Positions 20,143 through 30,099 of a stretch of 64,000 nucleotides of DNA are shown one piece after another. The DNA lies in the NCBI GenBank assembly GCA_944388935.1, contig CALXKK010000006.1, positions 29,667 through 93,666 on the forward strand, read 5' to 3'. Source of the DNA: an uncultured Clostridia bacterium. GTDB lineage: Bacteria; Bacillota; Clostridia; TANB77; CAG-508. The notes below the pieces were generated by a model. It had not been told where the DNA came from, ran no database searches, and saw only the letters and a list, made by a program, of their open reading frames with translations. A program made the translations under genes and the position numbers. Numbering within the stretch: the stretch's first letter is position 1; each line of letters opens with the position of its first letter.

Positions 20143-21213
20143 ATGAATATTACAAAATTAAAATTAGAAAATTTCAGAAATTACGATAGCCAAGAAATAG
20201 AATTTAATAAAGGAATAAATATTATTTATGGTGATAATGCACAAGGAAAAACAAATATATTAGAGGCTATTTTTTTATGCTCTATGGGAAAATCATTTAG
20301 AACAAACAAGGATAAAGAGCTTATTAAAATAAATTCTAATTATGCAAAATTAAATGTTGAATATGAAAAAAGTGATAGAGATGGAAAGATAGAATATATA
20401 ATATCTGATAAAAAGAATATTTCAGTAAATGGTGTAAAAATAAAAAGACTAAGTGAGTTATTAGGTAATATAAATTCTATAATTTTTTCTCCAGATGATA
20501 TGGAAATTCTTAAAGATGGTCCACAAAAAAGAAGAAAATTTTTAAATATGCTAATAAGTCAGTTAAGACCAAAATATGTATTTAATTTGAATGCATACAA
20601 TAAAACATTAGAACAAAGAAATAATTATTTACGTCAAATAAAATACGAAAATAAACCTGAAAATATGTTAGAAATTTGGGATGAAAAATTAGCTAATCAT
20701 GCTCAAGTTATACACGAATACAGGAAAGAATTTGTGGAAAAAATACTTAATAAAATTATAGATATCCACAAAAATATAACAGACAATTCAGAAATAATAG
20801 ATTTAAAATATGTAAGTGAATTTAAAGATAAAAATAGTTATAAACAAAAATTATTAGATAACAGAAAAAATGATATTTATAAAGGATATACAACAAAAGG
20901 AATACACAGAGATGATTTTGAAGTATTCCTTAATGGTAAAAGCATTAATCTATACGGTTCACAGGGACAATTTAGGACAGCAATTTTATCTTTAAAACTA
21001 TCTGAACTTTATGTAATTTATGATGAAATTGGAGAATATCCAATTTTATTATTAGACGATTTTATGTCTGAATTAGACGAAAAAAGACGTAGAAAATTTG
21101 TGGAAAACATTACGGATGCACAAGTAATATTAACTGGCACTCACAAATTAATACTTGAAAATTTTAATTATAATATATATAATGTAAAAGATGGACAAGT
21201 AGAAATGGAATAA
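20143..21213 (+). CDS. recF: DNA replication and repair protein RecF
   Basis: This 356-aa SMC-like ATPase acts in gap repair with RecO and RecR. Walker A is YGDNAQGKTN (about residues 29-38), the signature region is GSQGQFRTA, and Walker B/D-loop is LLLDDFMSELD near residue 303. I chose ATG 20143 because GGAG lies 7 bases before it; the earlier in-frame GTG at 20131 contains that SD. It sits 23 bases before the remB-like gene. Confidence 0.97.
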   Translation: MNITKLKLENFRNYDSQEIEFNKGINIIYGDNAQGKTNILEAIFLCSMGKSFRTNKDKELIKINSNYAKLNVEYEKSDRDGKIEYIISDKKNISVNGVKIKRLSELLGNINSIIFSPDDMEILKDGPQKRRKFLNMLISQLRPKYVFNLNAYNKTLEQRNNYLRQIKYENKPENMLEIWDEKLANHAQVIHEYRKEFVEKILNKIIDIHKNITDNSEIIDLKYVSEFKDKNSYKQKLLDNRKNDIYKGYTTKGIHRDDFEVFLNGKSINLYGSQGQFRTAILSLKLSELYVIYDEIGEYPILLLDDFMSELDEKRRRKFVENITDAQVILTGTHKLILENFNYNIYNVKDGQVEME

Positions 21214-21236
21214 TTTTAACAAAAGAGGGATAATAA

Positions 21237-23457
<2,221 letters not shown>

Positions 23458-23463
23458 TAAAAG

Positions 23464-23498
23464 AAGGGATTTAGGGACGGTCCTAAAATCCCTTTTTT
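23464..23498 (+). terminator. Terminator after gyrB
   Basis: AAGGGATTTAGG pairs with CCTAAAATCCCTT around GACGGT, followed by TTTTT. It is 6 bases past the stop, so gyrB is not co-transcribed with what follows. Confidence 0.9.
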
Positions 23499-23517
23499 AA
23501 AATAATAAAAGTAAAGA

Positions 23518-23550
23518 TCCGAATTTTAGAAATAAGATTTGGGTTTTTTT
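23518..23550 (+). terminator. Second terminator-like hairpin after gyrB
   Basis: TCCGAATTTT pairs with AAGATTTGGG (with G-U pairs) around AGAAAT and is followed by TTTTTTT. It lies 20 bases beyond the first terminator. Confidence 0.65.
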
Positions 23551-23667
23551 AAAAATTACAAAAAGCTATAAGTATTTTTGAAAATGTTAATGCTTTATAA
23601 TTCTTTAAATAAATAGATTTAAAAACAAAAAATAAAAATAATGTCGATTTATGTATGACGAATTTAA

Positions 23668-23696
23668 TTGACAAATGTAAAAAGCCAAGTTATTAT
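23668..23696 (+). promoter_or_regulatory. Promoter of the VirB4-like operon
   Basis: Perfect TTGACA and TATTAT are separated by 17 bases, ending 20 bases before the first gene of the operon. Confidence 0.75.
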
Positions 23697-23715
23697 AGTA
23701 CCAAGATAAGAGGTG

Positions 23716-24276
23716 ATGAACTTAAAAACAAATAATAAATCTACACAGGATTGGCTAATCATAGAAAATATTGATAAAAACGGAATAATAAAAATAAAAA
23801 ATAAAAATACCTATATTAAAATATTAAAAATTCAACCAATTAATTTTAATCTAAAAACATCTTTAGAAAAAGAAGCGATTTTAAATTCTTATAAAATTTT
23901 TTTAAAAACTTGTAATTTTAATATTCAAATTTTAATTCATACAAATAAAGAAGATATTTCTAAAATTGTTAGTAATGTTAAACAAAGTAAAGATGAAAAA
24001 ATTTCAATCATTTCTAAAAAGTATATTGAATTTCTAAACAAAATTAATTCTGAAAAACAAACATCCACAAAAAATTATTATATTATTGTTGATGAACACA
24101 CAGAAGAAGAACAAGAAAATTTAGAAAATATTTATTATTTATTAAATGAAAAATATTTTAAGATAAAAGAATGTCTTAATAAATGCGGAAATCAAGTAAA
24201 AGAATGTAGAAAAGAAGAAGTTATTAAAATACTGCATTTTTTCTTAAACACAAATAATGATTTAAAAAATAAATAA
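23716..24276 (+). CDS. Unknown protein resembling a detached VirB4/TraC N-terminal domain
   Basis: This is a 186-aa soluble, Lys/Asn/Ile-rich protein. The segment around KILKIQPINFNLKT, then KEAILNSYKIFLKTCNFNIQI and HTNKEDISKIV (residues ~35-90) recalls the N-terminal region of conjugative VirB4/TraC ATPases, and the gene lies directly upstream of such an ATPase. No membrane segment or catalytic motif was recognised. The second half (about 105-187) contains Cys residues (ECLNKC, ECRKEE). The start is uncertain: the SD AGAGG lies only 2-3 bases from the ATG. A consensus promoter precedes it, and the VirB4-like gene follows after 18 bases. The function is unknown; a regulatory or assembly partner of the ATPase is inferred. 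Confidence 0.6.
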   Translation: MNLKTNNKSTQDWLIIENIDKNGIIKIKNKNTYIKILKIQPINFNLKTSLEKEAILNSYKIFLKTCNFNIQILIHTNKEDISKIVSNVKQSKDEKISIISKKYIEFLNKINSEKQTSTKNYYIIVDEHTEEEQENLENIYYLLNEKYFKIKECLNKCGNQVKECRKEEVIKILHFFLNTNNDLKNK

Positions 24277-24294
24277 AAAATAAAAAGGAGATTA

Positions 24295-26103
24295 ATGAAA
24301 AATATTTTAAATAAATTATTTGAAAAAAATAAAAAAATAAATTATTTTCCAGAAGAAAATTATATTTGTCCAGGATATATAAATAATGAAAATCCAAAAT
24401 ATTTAGAAATAGATAATATGTATTATTCTGGTTTAATGATTGTAAATTATTTAAGAGAAAATGAAGACCTCTTATTAAAAAATCTAATAGACACAGATAT
24501 AAATATGAATATCTCAATTTTTTATGAAAAGCAAGATAAATATAAAATGCTAAAAGATTTAACATATAATATTGGAAATGTATCTGCGGATTTAGTAGAT
24601 ATAGGAGAAAATAGGCAGGATGCAGATATAGCAAAATACACATATAATGACGCGAAATATATAAGAAGAGAAATGCAAATAAACAACCAGGATATTTATT
24701 ATTTATATATTTATATAAATGTTTTTTCTGATTCAATAAAAGAGCTAGAATATAATTTAAATAAAATAGAAGGAATTATACAAGGTAATGGAATGCAGGG
24801 AAGAAGAGCTAACTTTAGACAGGAGCAAATATATAAATCTAGTCTTCCATTAATGGATAATGATAAAGATTTAAAATTGGCAACAAGAAGAAATATTTTA
24901 ACAGATGGTCTAATTAGTACTTATCCATTTATTTCTTCATCAATTTTTGATGAAAAAGGAGTTTATATAGGAAGAAATATTCATAATAATTCTATGATAT
25001 TTATAGACAGATATAATTCTAAAAAATATAAAAATCCTAATATGTGTGTCTTTGGAACATCAGGAGCAGGAAAATCATTTTATATTAAATTATTAATTTT
25101 AAGATATGGTTTGCAAGATATAAATCAATATGTAATAGACCCAGATAGAGAATATGGAAATGTCTGCAAAGCATTAAATGGAACATTATTAAAATTAGGA
25201 CCAACTTCTAATACATATATAAATGTTTTTGATATAAGAAAAGAAAGTATAGAAAAAGATGAAAAAGGATATTTAGGAATTAAAATAAATAAATTAAAAG
25301 GATTTTTTAATTTAATTTTTGGAGAAATGAATGAAGAAGAAAAATCAATAATAGAAGAAAAATTAATAGAATTATATGCAAGTAAAAAAATTAATTTTAA
25401 TGATAAAAGTTTATATAAAATTAAAAATAAAAAATTGGTTTTTAAAGAAAGTAAGGACATGCCAATTTTAGAAGATTTTTATAATTTATTAGGAAAAGAT
25501 AAAAGAACAAAAAAATTCCATATTAAATTATTACCATTTGTAAAAGGTAGTTTAAATTATTTTAATAAATATACAAATATAAAAATAGAAAATAAATTAA
25601 TAATTGCAGATATTTATGAATTAGGAGAAGAAAATATAAAATATGGAATGTATATTTTTATCGATTTATTTTGGGATTTAATTAAAATAAATAGAAAAAA
25701 AAGAAAAGTAATTTATATGGATGAAATTTGGAGATTAATTGGCGTAACCTCAAATAAAGAAGTCGCTTCCTTTATTTATAAAATATTTAAAACAATTAGG
25801 AAATATAGCGGAAGTGGGGTTGCAATAACACAAGATGTTTCAGATTTATTTAGTTTAGATAATGGCACATATGGAAAAAGTATTTTAAATAATTCTAATA
25901 TTAAAGCTTTCTTTTGTTTAGAAGAAGAAAATATAAATATATTAGAAAAATATTCAAAATTATCAGAAAAAGAAAAAATAGAAATAAAATCATTTTCTAA
26001 AGGTGAATGTTTAATGTTTGTTGGCAATGATCATATTTTAGTAAAAATAGACGCCTCTGATTTTGAAAAAAATATTATAGAAAAAGGAGAGATAATTAAT
26101 TAA
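24295..26103 (+). CDS. VirB4/TraC-family secretion-type ATPase
   Basis: This 602-aa protein has an N-terminal half typical of VirB4 (YSGLMIVNYLREN, then DADIAKYTYNDAKYIRREMQ). The HerA/FtsK-type P-loop domain has Walker A FGTSGAGKSF at about residue 253, Walker B KVIYMDEIWRLI at about 472 and the following helix-motif AITQDVSDLF. In type IV secretion VirB4 energises pilus and channel assembly at the inner membrane face. Here no relaxase, coupling protein, VirB6-like channel, integrase or peptidase lies nearby, so classical conjugation is not supported. AAGGAG stands 5 bases before the ATG. The stop overlaps the start of the next gene, showing a tight operon. Codon use is extremely A-rich like its neighbours. 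Confidence 0.85.
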   Translation: MKNILNKLFEKNKKINYFPEENYICPGYINNENPKYLEIDNMYYSGLMIVNYLRENEDLLLKNLIDTDINMNISIFYEKQDKYKMLKDLTYNIGNVSADLVDIGENRQDADIAKYTYNDAKYIRREMQINNQDIYYLYIYINVFSDSIKELEYNLNKIEGIIQGNGMQGRRANFRQEQIYKSSLPLMDNDKDLKLATRRNILTDGLISTYPFISSSIFDEKGVYIGRNIHNNSMIFIDRYNSKKYKNPNMCVFGTSGAGKSFYIKLLILRYGLQDINQYVIDPDREYGNVCKALNGTLLKLGPTSNTYINVFDIRKESIEKDEKGYLGIKINKLKGFFNLIFGEMNEEEKSIIEEKLIELYASKKINFNDKSLYKIKNKKLVFKESKDMPILEDFYNLLGKDKRTKKFHIKLLPFVKGSLNYFNKYTNIKIENKLIIADIYELGEENIKYGMYIFIDLFWDLIKINRKKRKVIYMDEIWRLIGVTSNKEVASFIYKIFKTIRKYSGSGVAITQDVSDLFSLDNGTYGKSILNNSNIKAFFCLEEENINILEKYSKLSEKEKIEIKSFSKGECLMFVGNDHILVKIDASDFEKNIIEKGEIIN

Positions 26104-26683
26104 TAAAATAATAAATATATTTGGAAATAATGGTTCAGGAAAAAGTATTATATCTATTTTATTAGCAAATATTTTAGCAGAAAATAATTTAAAAGTATTA
26201 ATTATAGATTCTAATTTTTATGATTATAGTATTTATAAAATATTTAATAAAAAACCAGAAAATAAAATAATTAAAATAGAAAATATTTATTTAATAAATA
26301 AATATTTAAAAAAAGAAATAAATAAATTTAATATAATTATTTTTGATAATCCAAATATTAATTTTTTAAAAACAAAAGAATTATTAAAAAATTCTACAAA
26401 TATATTTTTGTCAGAATGTAATTTACTAGGAATAAAAAAATTAAATAATTTAATTAATAAAAATACAAAAGAAATAAAAAAAGAAAAAATAAATATTATT
26501 TTTAATAAATATAATTTAAATTCTATAGATTATGAATTATTAAATAAAGCATTTAAAAATATTAGAATACTAGGGAAAATCAATTATACAAATAAAATAG
26601 AAAAAATAATAAATACAGGAAAAATAATTAAAATTAATTCCATAAAAAAAGATTTATTAAAAATAATAAAAAAAATAAATTAA
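26099..26683 (+). CDS. ParA/MinD-like P-loop ATPase with non-standard start codon
   Basis: A frame open from 26096 encodes about 194 residues starting near (M)NKIINIFGNNGSGKSIIS. It has a P-loop (GNNGSGKS), the downstream LIIDSNFYDY and the Walker B-like IIIFDNPN of the SIMIBI/MinD class. The signature Lys of deviant Walker A (KGG) is replaced by Asn. There is no ATG, GTG or TTG before residue ~104. The best start is ATT at 26099, 9 bases after GGAG (26086-26089) and overlapping the VirB4-like stop; ATA at 26108 is the alternative. It is normally missed because of this start. The likely role is a spatial-regulator or assembly ATPase working with the VirB4-like protein (inference). A 117-base low-complexity A+T gap follows. 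Confidence 0.65.
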   Translation: MNKIINIFGNNGSGKSIISILLANILAENNLKVLIIDSNFYDYSIYKIFNKKPENKIIKIENIYLINKYLKKEINKFNIIIFDNPNINFLKTKELLKNSTNIFLSECNLLGIKKLNNLINKNTKEIKKEKINIIFNKYNLNSIDYELLNKAFKNIRILGKINYTNKIEKIINTGKIIKINSIKKDLLKIIKKIN

Positions 26684-26800
26684 TAAAAAAAATAATTAAT
26701 TAAAAAATAATTAATAAAAAAAAATTAATTTAAAATAAATTAATAAAAAATTTAAAAAATAAAAAATAATTTTTTATTTTTTTATGGAAAGGAAAAAAAT

Positions 26801-27514
26801 ATGGATATGGAATTAACAAATAATTTAACTGACCAAAATATAGAAGTGGAAAAAGAACAAAAAAGTTTTTTGGAGACAACTTTAGGTGGAATAATAAATA
26901 CTGGTTTGGATGTTGGAATAAAATTTTTATTACCTGATTTTATAGAAGATGAAGTAATAAATATTAAGGATGCTATTTTAAAAGATGGATTTAAAGAAGG
27001 TCTTAATACTGCAATAGATGAAGTAATAGATTTTGGTAAAAGTGCTATTGGGATATTTACAGGTAAATTTGATAATATAGAGCAAATGCAAAATGCTGTG
27101 GAAACAGGTGGAATAATTGATTCTGTATCTAAAGGAATTGATACAGCTTTAAATAAAATAAAAGAAAGCGGAAAATTAAATTCTAGTATAACTAATGTAA
27201 TTAAAAAAGGAAAAAATTTAATATTAGATAATATAAGCAGTAATATTGAGGAAATGATTGTAGACCAAGGAAATGAAATTAATCAATTCGAAAATTCAAT
27301 TAATAATTGGAAAGAAGCATATCAAAATCAGGATTTTAAATTAATGGAAAATGAAATGAAAAATATTAATAATACATTAGAAAAAATAATACCATTAGAA
27401 AATTTAATTAAAGAAGCAAGACAGATAGAGAATATTCATAATGTAATTAAAAATAATAATAAGAATTTTAATTTAAATGAATTGCAATTAGAAGCAGCTA
27501 CTGCATTGGCTTAA
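26801..27514 (+). CDS. Unknown 237-aa protein of the VirB4-like locus
   Basis: I do not recognise the family. The protein is predicted soluble and largely helical. An acidic N-terminus (about 1-25) is followed by a Gly-rich amphipathic region with weakly repeated patterns (GGIINTGLDVGIKFLL, EVINIKDAILKDGFKEGLNT, DEVIDFGKSAIGIFTGKF). Coiled-coil-like helices follow from about 120 to 225. The repeated I-D/K-G-L/A helices suggest a membrane-associating or helical-bundle substrate or effector. The SD AAAGGA lies before the ATG. It is the last plus-strand gene of the block and is followed 6 bases later by a strong bidirectional hairpin. It may be the exported or positioned partner of the two ATPases, which is inference only. 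Confidence 0.6.
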   Translation: MDMELTNNLTDQNIEVEKEQKSFLETTLGGIINTGLDVGIKFLLPDFIEDEVINIKDAILKDGFKEGLNTAIDEVIDFGKSAIGIFTGKFDNIEQMQNAVETGGIIDSVSKGIDTALNKIKESGKLNSSITNVIKKGKNLILDNISSNIEEMIVDQGNEINQFENSINNWKEAYQNQDFKLMENEMKNINNTLEKIIPLENLIKEARQIENIHNVIKNNNKNFNLNELQLEAATALA

Positions 27515-27520
27515 AAACAT

Positions 27521-27563
27521 CTGTGGCGAGCAAATTCGTTTTAATTCGAATCGCTCGCCACAG
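27521..27563 (-). terminator. Strong GC-rich terminator between the VirB4-like operon and the paralog cassette
   Basis: CTGTGGCGAGC and GCTCGCCACAG form a perfect 11-bp stem, extended by ATTCG/CGAAT. On the minus strand ATGTTTTTAA follows. Its GC content contrasts with the host sequence on its left and marks the cassette boundary. Confidence 0.9.
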
Positions 27564-27600
27564 AAGCTTCAGAGGACTACAATTTGTATCGGATGTCCCC

Positions 27601-28227
27601 TTATGAGGTCGTTTGAAGGTCACGCGGAATACTCAGATCAATATCCTGTCTGTTTTCATGCACAAAGATTTCCCAACCAAGCTCCCTTAATTTAGGAAAA
27701 GCACACTCCATAAGGTTTGGAAAAAAGTGAATGTACAGAGGAACATTCGGGTTGTGTCTATTGAAGAGAGACTCCAGTATAGTGTAGAGACACAAATCCA
27801 AAGCATCCTTTACAGGGGCGATAGGCTCCTCCAGGAGATAGTCCAGTTGTTTGGATACTGCCTCGCCTGAAAAAAGCATATATTTAGACGCTTCGTTCAC
27901 ACTAGAGAGCTGCTCTCTTGGTGAGATAACTTTGAAAACCCAATAATAAGACGAGGGCTGAACTGTGAGACCGAAATTTTCTAGTATACGCTTTGTATTT
28001 GGGTTTAAAGCGAAAAAACTGTATGGTTCTACTAGCAAGCAAGCGCGCCCTCTGGCTAAGAGAGTTTCCCTCAGTTTGTCGCTCATTTTGTAACGAGTAA
28101 GACAGCGACATAAAAACAGATTTATACCATCGAGTTCTCCTTGAATTAGATTGCCATTTAGATGATCGTACCGACTGCTAAGAGCTGTAAAAGCTTCCTG
28201 AGCAGACAACATTTCGAACGAGTCCAC
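27601..28227 (-). CDS. Cassette paralog 1: two-module protein of unknown function
   Basis: This 208-aa protein is built of two related ~90-residue modules, each opening with an S(A/G)-(Q)-EA motif: MLSAQEAFTALSSR near residue 6 and LFSGEAVSKQLDYLL near 117. Each module ends in a pattern such as FPKLRELGWEIFV followed by a strand (IDLSIPRDL). The same pattern of an alpha helix, a strand-rich middle, then L-x-x-L-G-W/Y and a final strand occurs in small phage-type proteins that begin SAKEAR; that resemblance is from memory. The GTG start (28227) has GGAGG 4 bases upstream, at nearly the same spacing as its two paralogs; the ATG five codons later is too far. The gene is visibly GC-richer than flanking genes and uses codons the host avoids. 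Confidence 0.7.
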   Translation of the reverse strand: MDSFEMLSAQEAFTALSSRYDHLNGNLIQGELDGINLFLCRCLTRYKMSDKLRETLLARGRACLLVEPYSFFALNPNTKRILENFGLTVQPSSYYWVFKVISPREQLSSVNEASKYMLFSGEAVSKQLDYLLEEPIAPVKDALDLCLYTILESLFNRHNPNVPLYIHFFPNLMECAFPKLRELGWEIFVHENRQDIDLSIPRDLQTTS

Positions 28228-28305
28228 TTAACCTCCATATGTTAGTGTTTAATGAAACAAAAAAACAAACCTCCAATCAACGAAATATACTGTGATACAT
28301 AAATT

Positions 28306-28334
28306 ATTATAGCATATTTTACATAAAATAACAA
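28306..28334 (-). promoter_or_regulatory. Promoter of cassette paralog 1
   Basis: TTGTTA and TATAAT with a 17-base spacer lie on the minus strand. The transcript leader carries an extra, apparently unused ribosome site (GGAGG at about 28270) in the position where paralogs 2 and 3 have theirs. Confidence 0.7.
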
Positions 28335-28354
28335 TTTCAAATGATTATAAACGC

Positions 28355-28385
28355 AAGAAACCCTCGGGGTTAACCGAGGGTTCTT
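28355..28385 (-). terminator. Terminator of cassette paralog 2
   Basis: AAGAACCCTCGG and CCGAGGGTTTCTT pair around TTAACC on the minus strand. Immediately before it, GAACACT / AGTGTTC (28388-28410) forms a second stem that includes the stop codon. Confidence 0.85.
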
Positions 28386-28394
28386 GAGAACACT

Positions 28395-29030
28395 TTATTG
28401 CTGAGTGTTCTTGCGGGAGGCTCGGATGAGAGCTTGAGGGATGTACAGGTTTAAGATATGCTTCCTCGGATATTCGGGGAAGCTAATCTGCCATCCTAGC
28501 TCCTTAAGGGTACTCTCAGTTTCATCCTGAGCATCTTCAACCAGCCTAAGTTTGATAGGCTCGGATAGTGATGGCCTGTTTACCAGCTTCTTAAGAAAAC
28601 AGAGGTAGCAAAATTCCAGTTGATCCCTTGGAAGACTGTTAGGTCCATAAAAAAGTTGATACATCCGGTTCGTTGCTTCTTGTGCAGTCATAATATATTT
28701 ATCTGCACAATTTCCATTTTCTGTGGAAATAGTTCTGGGTAGTTCGATGCTTAGGCCTCTATGACCATTTTTACCAACCAGCCAATCAGTTTGTTTTAAG
28801 GCATCAATAGTGCCTTGTTGTATGCTTGTAGAGAAGAATATGGAGCAAATAAAAGACTCCCTATTCTTAAGATTTGCAAGGTCGAACGCACTTAGACATT
28901 GGCGCGTCAGTTTTTGGCATATAGCCAGCTCGCATGAATCCAGTTGATCCTTTACAGGGTCTTGAGGGCCATGTACTCTCCTTTCCATTTTCTCGAACGC
29001 ATCCTGTGCTGAAATCATAGACGATTTCAT
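28395..29030 (-). CDS. Cassette paralog 2: two-module protein of unknown function
   Basis: This 211-aa protein opens with MKSSMISAQDAFEKMERR and holds two related modules. The first is ISAQDAFEKMERR...DQLDSCE...IDALKQTDWLV and the second is MTAQEATNRMYQLF...DQLEFCYLC...LKELGWQISF. Start ATG 29030 has GGAGG 5 bases upstream; the frame is open further upstream but that sequence is promoter. No membrane segment, signal peptide or catalytic motif is visible. It shares the first ~20 residues, leader, promoter and stop-codon hairpin with paralog 3, so one is a copy of the other. GC is clearly above that of the surrounding genome. Confidence 0.75.
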   Translation of the reverse strand: MKSSMISAQDAFEKMERRVHGPQDPVKDQLDSCELAICQKLTRQCLSAFDLANLKNRESFICSIFFSTSIQQGTIDALKQTDWLVGKNGHRGLSIELPRTISTENGNCADKYIMTAQEATNRMYQLFYGPNSLPRDQLEFCYLCFLKKLVNRPSLSEPIKLRLVEDAQDETESTLKELGWQISFPEYPRKHILNLYIPQALIRASRKNTQQ

Positions 29031-29070
29031 ACTAACCTCCAAACAACGATGTGAATATAATACAACTTTT

Positions 29071-29099
29071 ATTATACTATAATTTACATAAATAGTCAA
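29071..29099 (-). promoter_or_regulatory. Promoter of cassette paralog 2
   Basis: TTGACT and TATAAT with a 17-base spacer lie on the minus strand. The promoter and leader are nearly identical to those of paralog 3. Confidence 0.85.
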
Positions 29100-29113
29100 A
29101 AAATATATATAAA

Positions 29114-29142
29114 AAGCACCCCCGGTGTTAACCGGGGGCACT
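29114..29142 (-). terminator. Terminator of cassette paralog 3
   Basis: GTGCCCCCGGT and ACCGGGGGTGC pair around TAAC on the minus strand and are followed by TTTTTA. Confidence 0.9.
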
Positions 29143-29152
29143 TGAGAACACT

Positions 29153-29812
29153 TTATTGCCAAGTGCTCTTGTTGGAAGTCTTGGTAAGAGATGTTGGAAA
29201 ATAGAGATTCACATTGTGACGAGGATGAATAGTTTCAAAAGGAATTTGAACTTCCCATCCAAGTTTCTCTAGAGTATAAATGGCCTCCTCCGTAACATCT
29301 TCACCAAACCAAATTTCAATTGGCTCAGATAAAGAGGCATCCATAATCAGTTGATTTAGAAAGCTAACATAGCAATATTCCAACTGATCTCTTGTAAGAT
29401 TTACAGGTTCATGTAGCAGATAGTTAAGTCGCTTATCTGCTTCTTTTGCAGATAATATTTTACTTTCCCTACAATTCCTTGTGGAGGGGAAAGTATCTGG
29501 TAAAGAAATTGCTAAACAATATCTATTAACAGAAAAAGGACTATAACGACCTGTTTGCACGATATAACCTGCTTTTTCTAACGCGTTGATGGTGCCTTGT
29601 TGAACTAAGCCATAAATAACTAGATGAAATAATGTGCGACCATTCTTTCTAAGGAACGACTTATAGTCCAAACCTAAAGAAGCTCGTGTAAGATGCAAAT
29701 TCAATTGATACTCACACAGGTCCAGTTGTTCTTGTACAATGTCTCGAGGACCATTCAACCTCCTTTCCATTCTCTCGAACGCATCCTGAGCGGAAATCAT
29801 AGACGACTTCAT
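29153..29812 (-). CDS. Cassette paralog 3: two-module protein of unknown function
   Basis: This 219-aa protein, starting MKSSMISAQDAFERMERRL, holds two modules: ISAQDAFERMERR...EQLDLCEYQL...INALEKAGYIV and LSAKEADKRLNYLL...DQLEYCYVS...LEKLGWEVQIP. The start was set at the ATG preceded by GGAGG, matching paralog 2; a TTG far upstream lies in the promoter. Together the three genes hold six copies of one ~95-residue module. The gene has a solo promoter and solo terminator, a layout foreign to the operonic host genes around it. Confidence 0.75.
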   Translation of the reverse strand: MKSSMISAQDAFERMERRLNGPRDIVQEQLDLCEYQLNLHLTRASLGLDYKSFLRKNGRTLFHLVIYGLVQQGTINALEKAGYIVQTGRYSPFSVNRYCLAISLPDTFPSTRNCRESKILSAKEADKRLNYLLHEPVNLTRDQLEYCYVSFLNQLIMDASLSEPIEIWFGEDVTEEAIYTLEKLGWEVQIPFETIHPRHNVNLYFPTSLTKTSNKSTWQ

Positions 29813-29852
29813 GCCAACCTCCAAACAACGAAGTATAAATAATACGAGTTTA

Positions 29853-29881
29853 ATTATACTATAATTTACATAAATGGTCAA
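29853..29881 (-). promoter_or_regulatory. Promoter of cassette paralog 3
   Basis: TTGACC and TATAAT with a 17-base spacer lie on the minus strand. The homology with the paralog 2 leader stops at the -35 box, which marks the cassette end. Confidence 0.85.
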
Positions 29882-30033
29882 AAAAACATATTTATAATAG
29901 CTAAATTTTGTATTAGTGATAATAAAAGAAAATTAAATTTTATTCCAGTTAAAATATATATTTTAAATTACAAAAAGTTTTGATAACATAATGTCAGTTT
30001 TTTCTATTTCCGTAAGTTTTTCGGAGAATTTCC

Positions 30034-30062
30034 TTGCATATTTTTTTGCGTTTTAGTATAAT
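30034..30062 (+). promoter_or_regulatory. Promoter of gyrA
   Basis: TTGCAT and perfect TATAAT are separated by 17 bases, ending 37 bases before the gyrA ATG. gyrA thus has its own promoter, as required by its separation from gyrB. Confidence 0.85.
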
Positions 30063-30099
30063 ACATTGTGTAGCACAAAGAAAGAAAAGAGGTAAAGAA

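Noticed and set aside
29030..29162. Longer N-termini for cassette paralogs 2 and 3
   Set aside because: The extra residues are translated promoter and terminator sequence. GGAGG sites and mutual alignment fix the starts at MKSSMISAQ.
23458..29881. Integrative conjugative element between gyrB and gyrA
   Set aside because: Only VirB4- and ParA-like genes occur. No relaxase, coupling ATPase, integrase or direct-repeat ends could be found.
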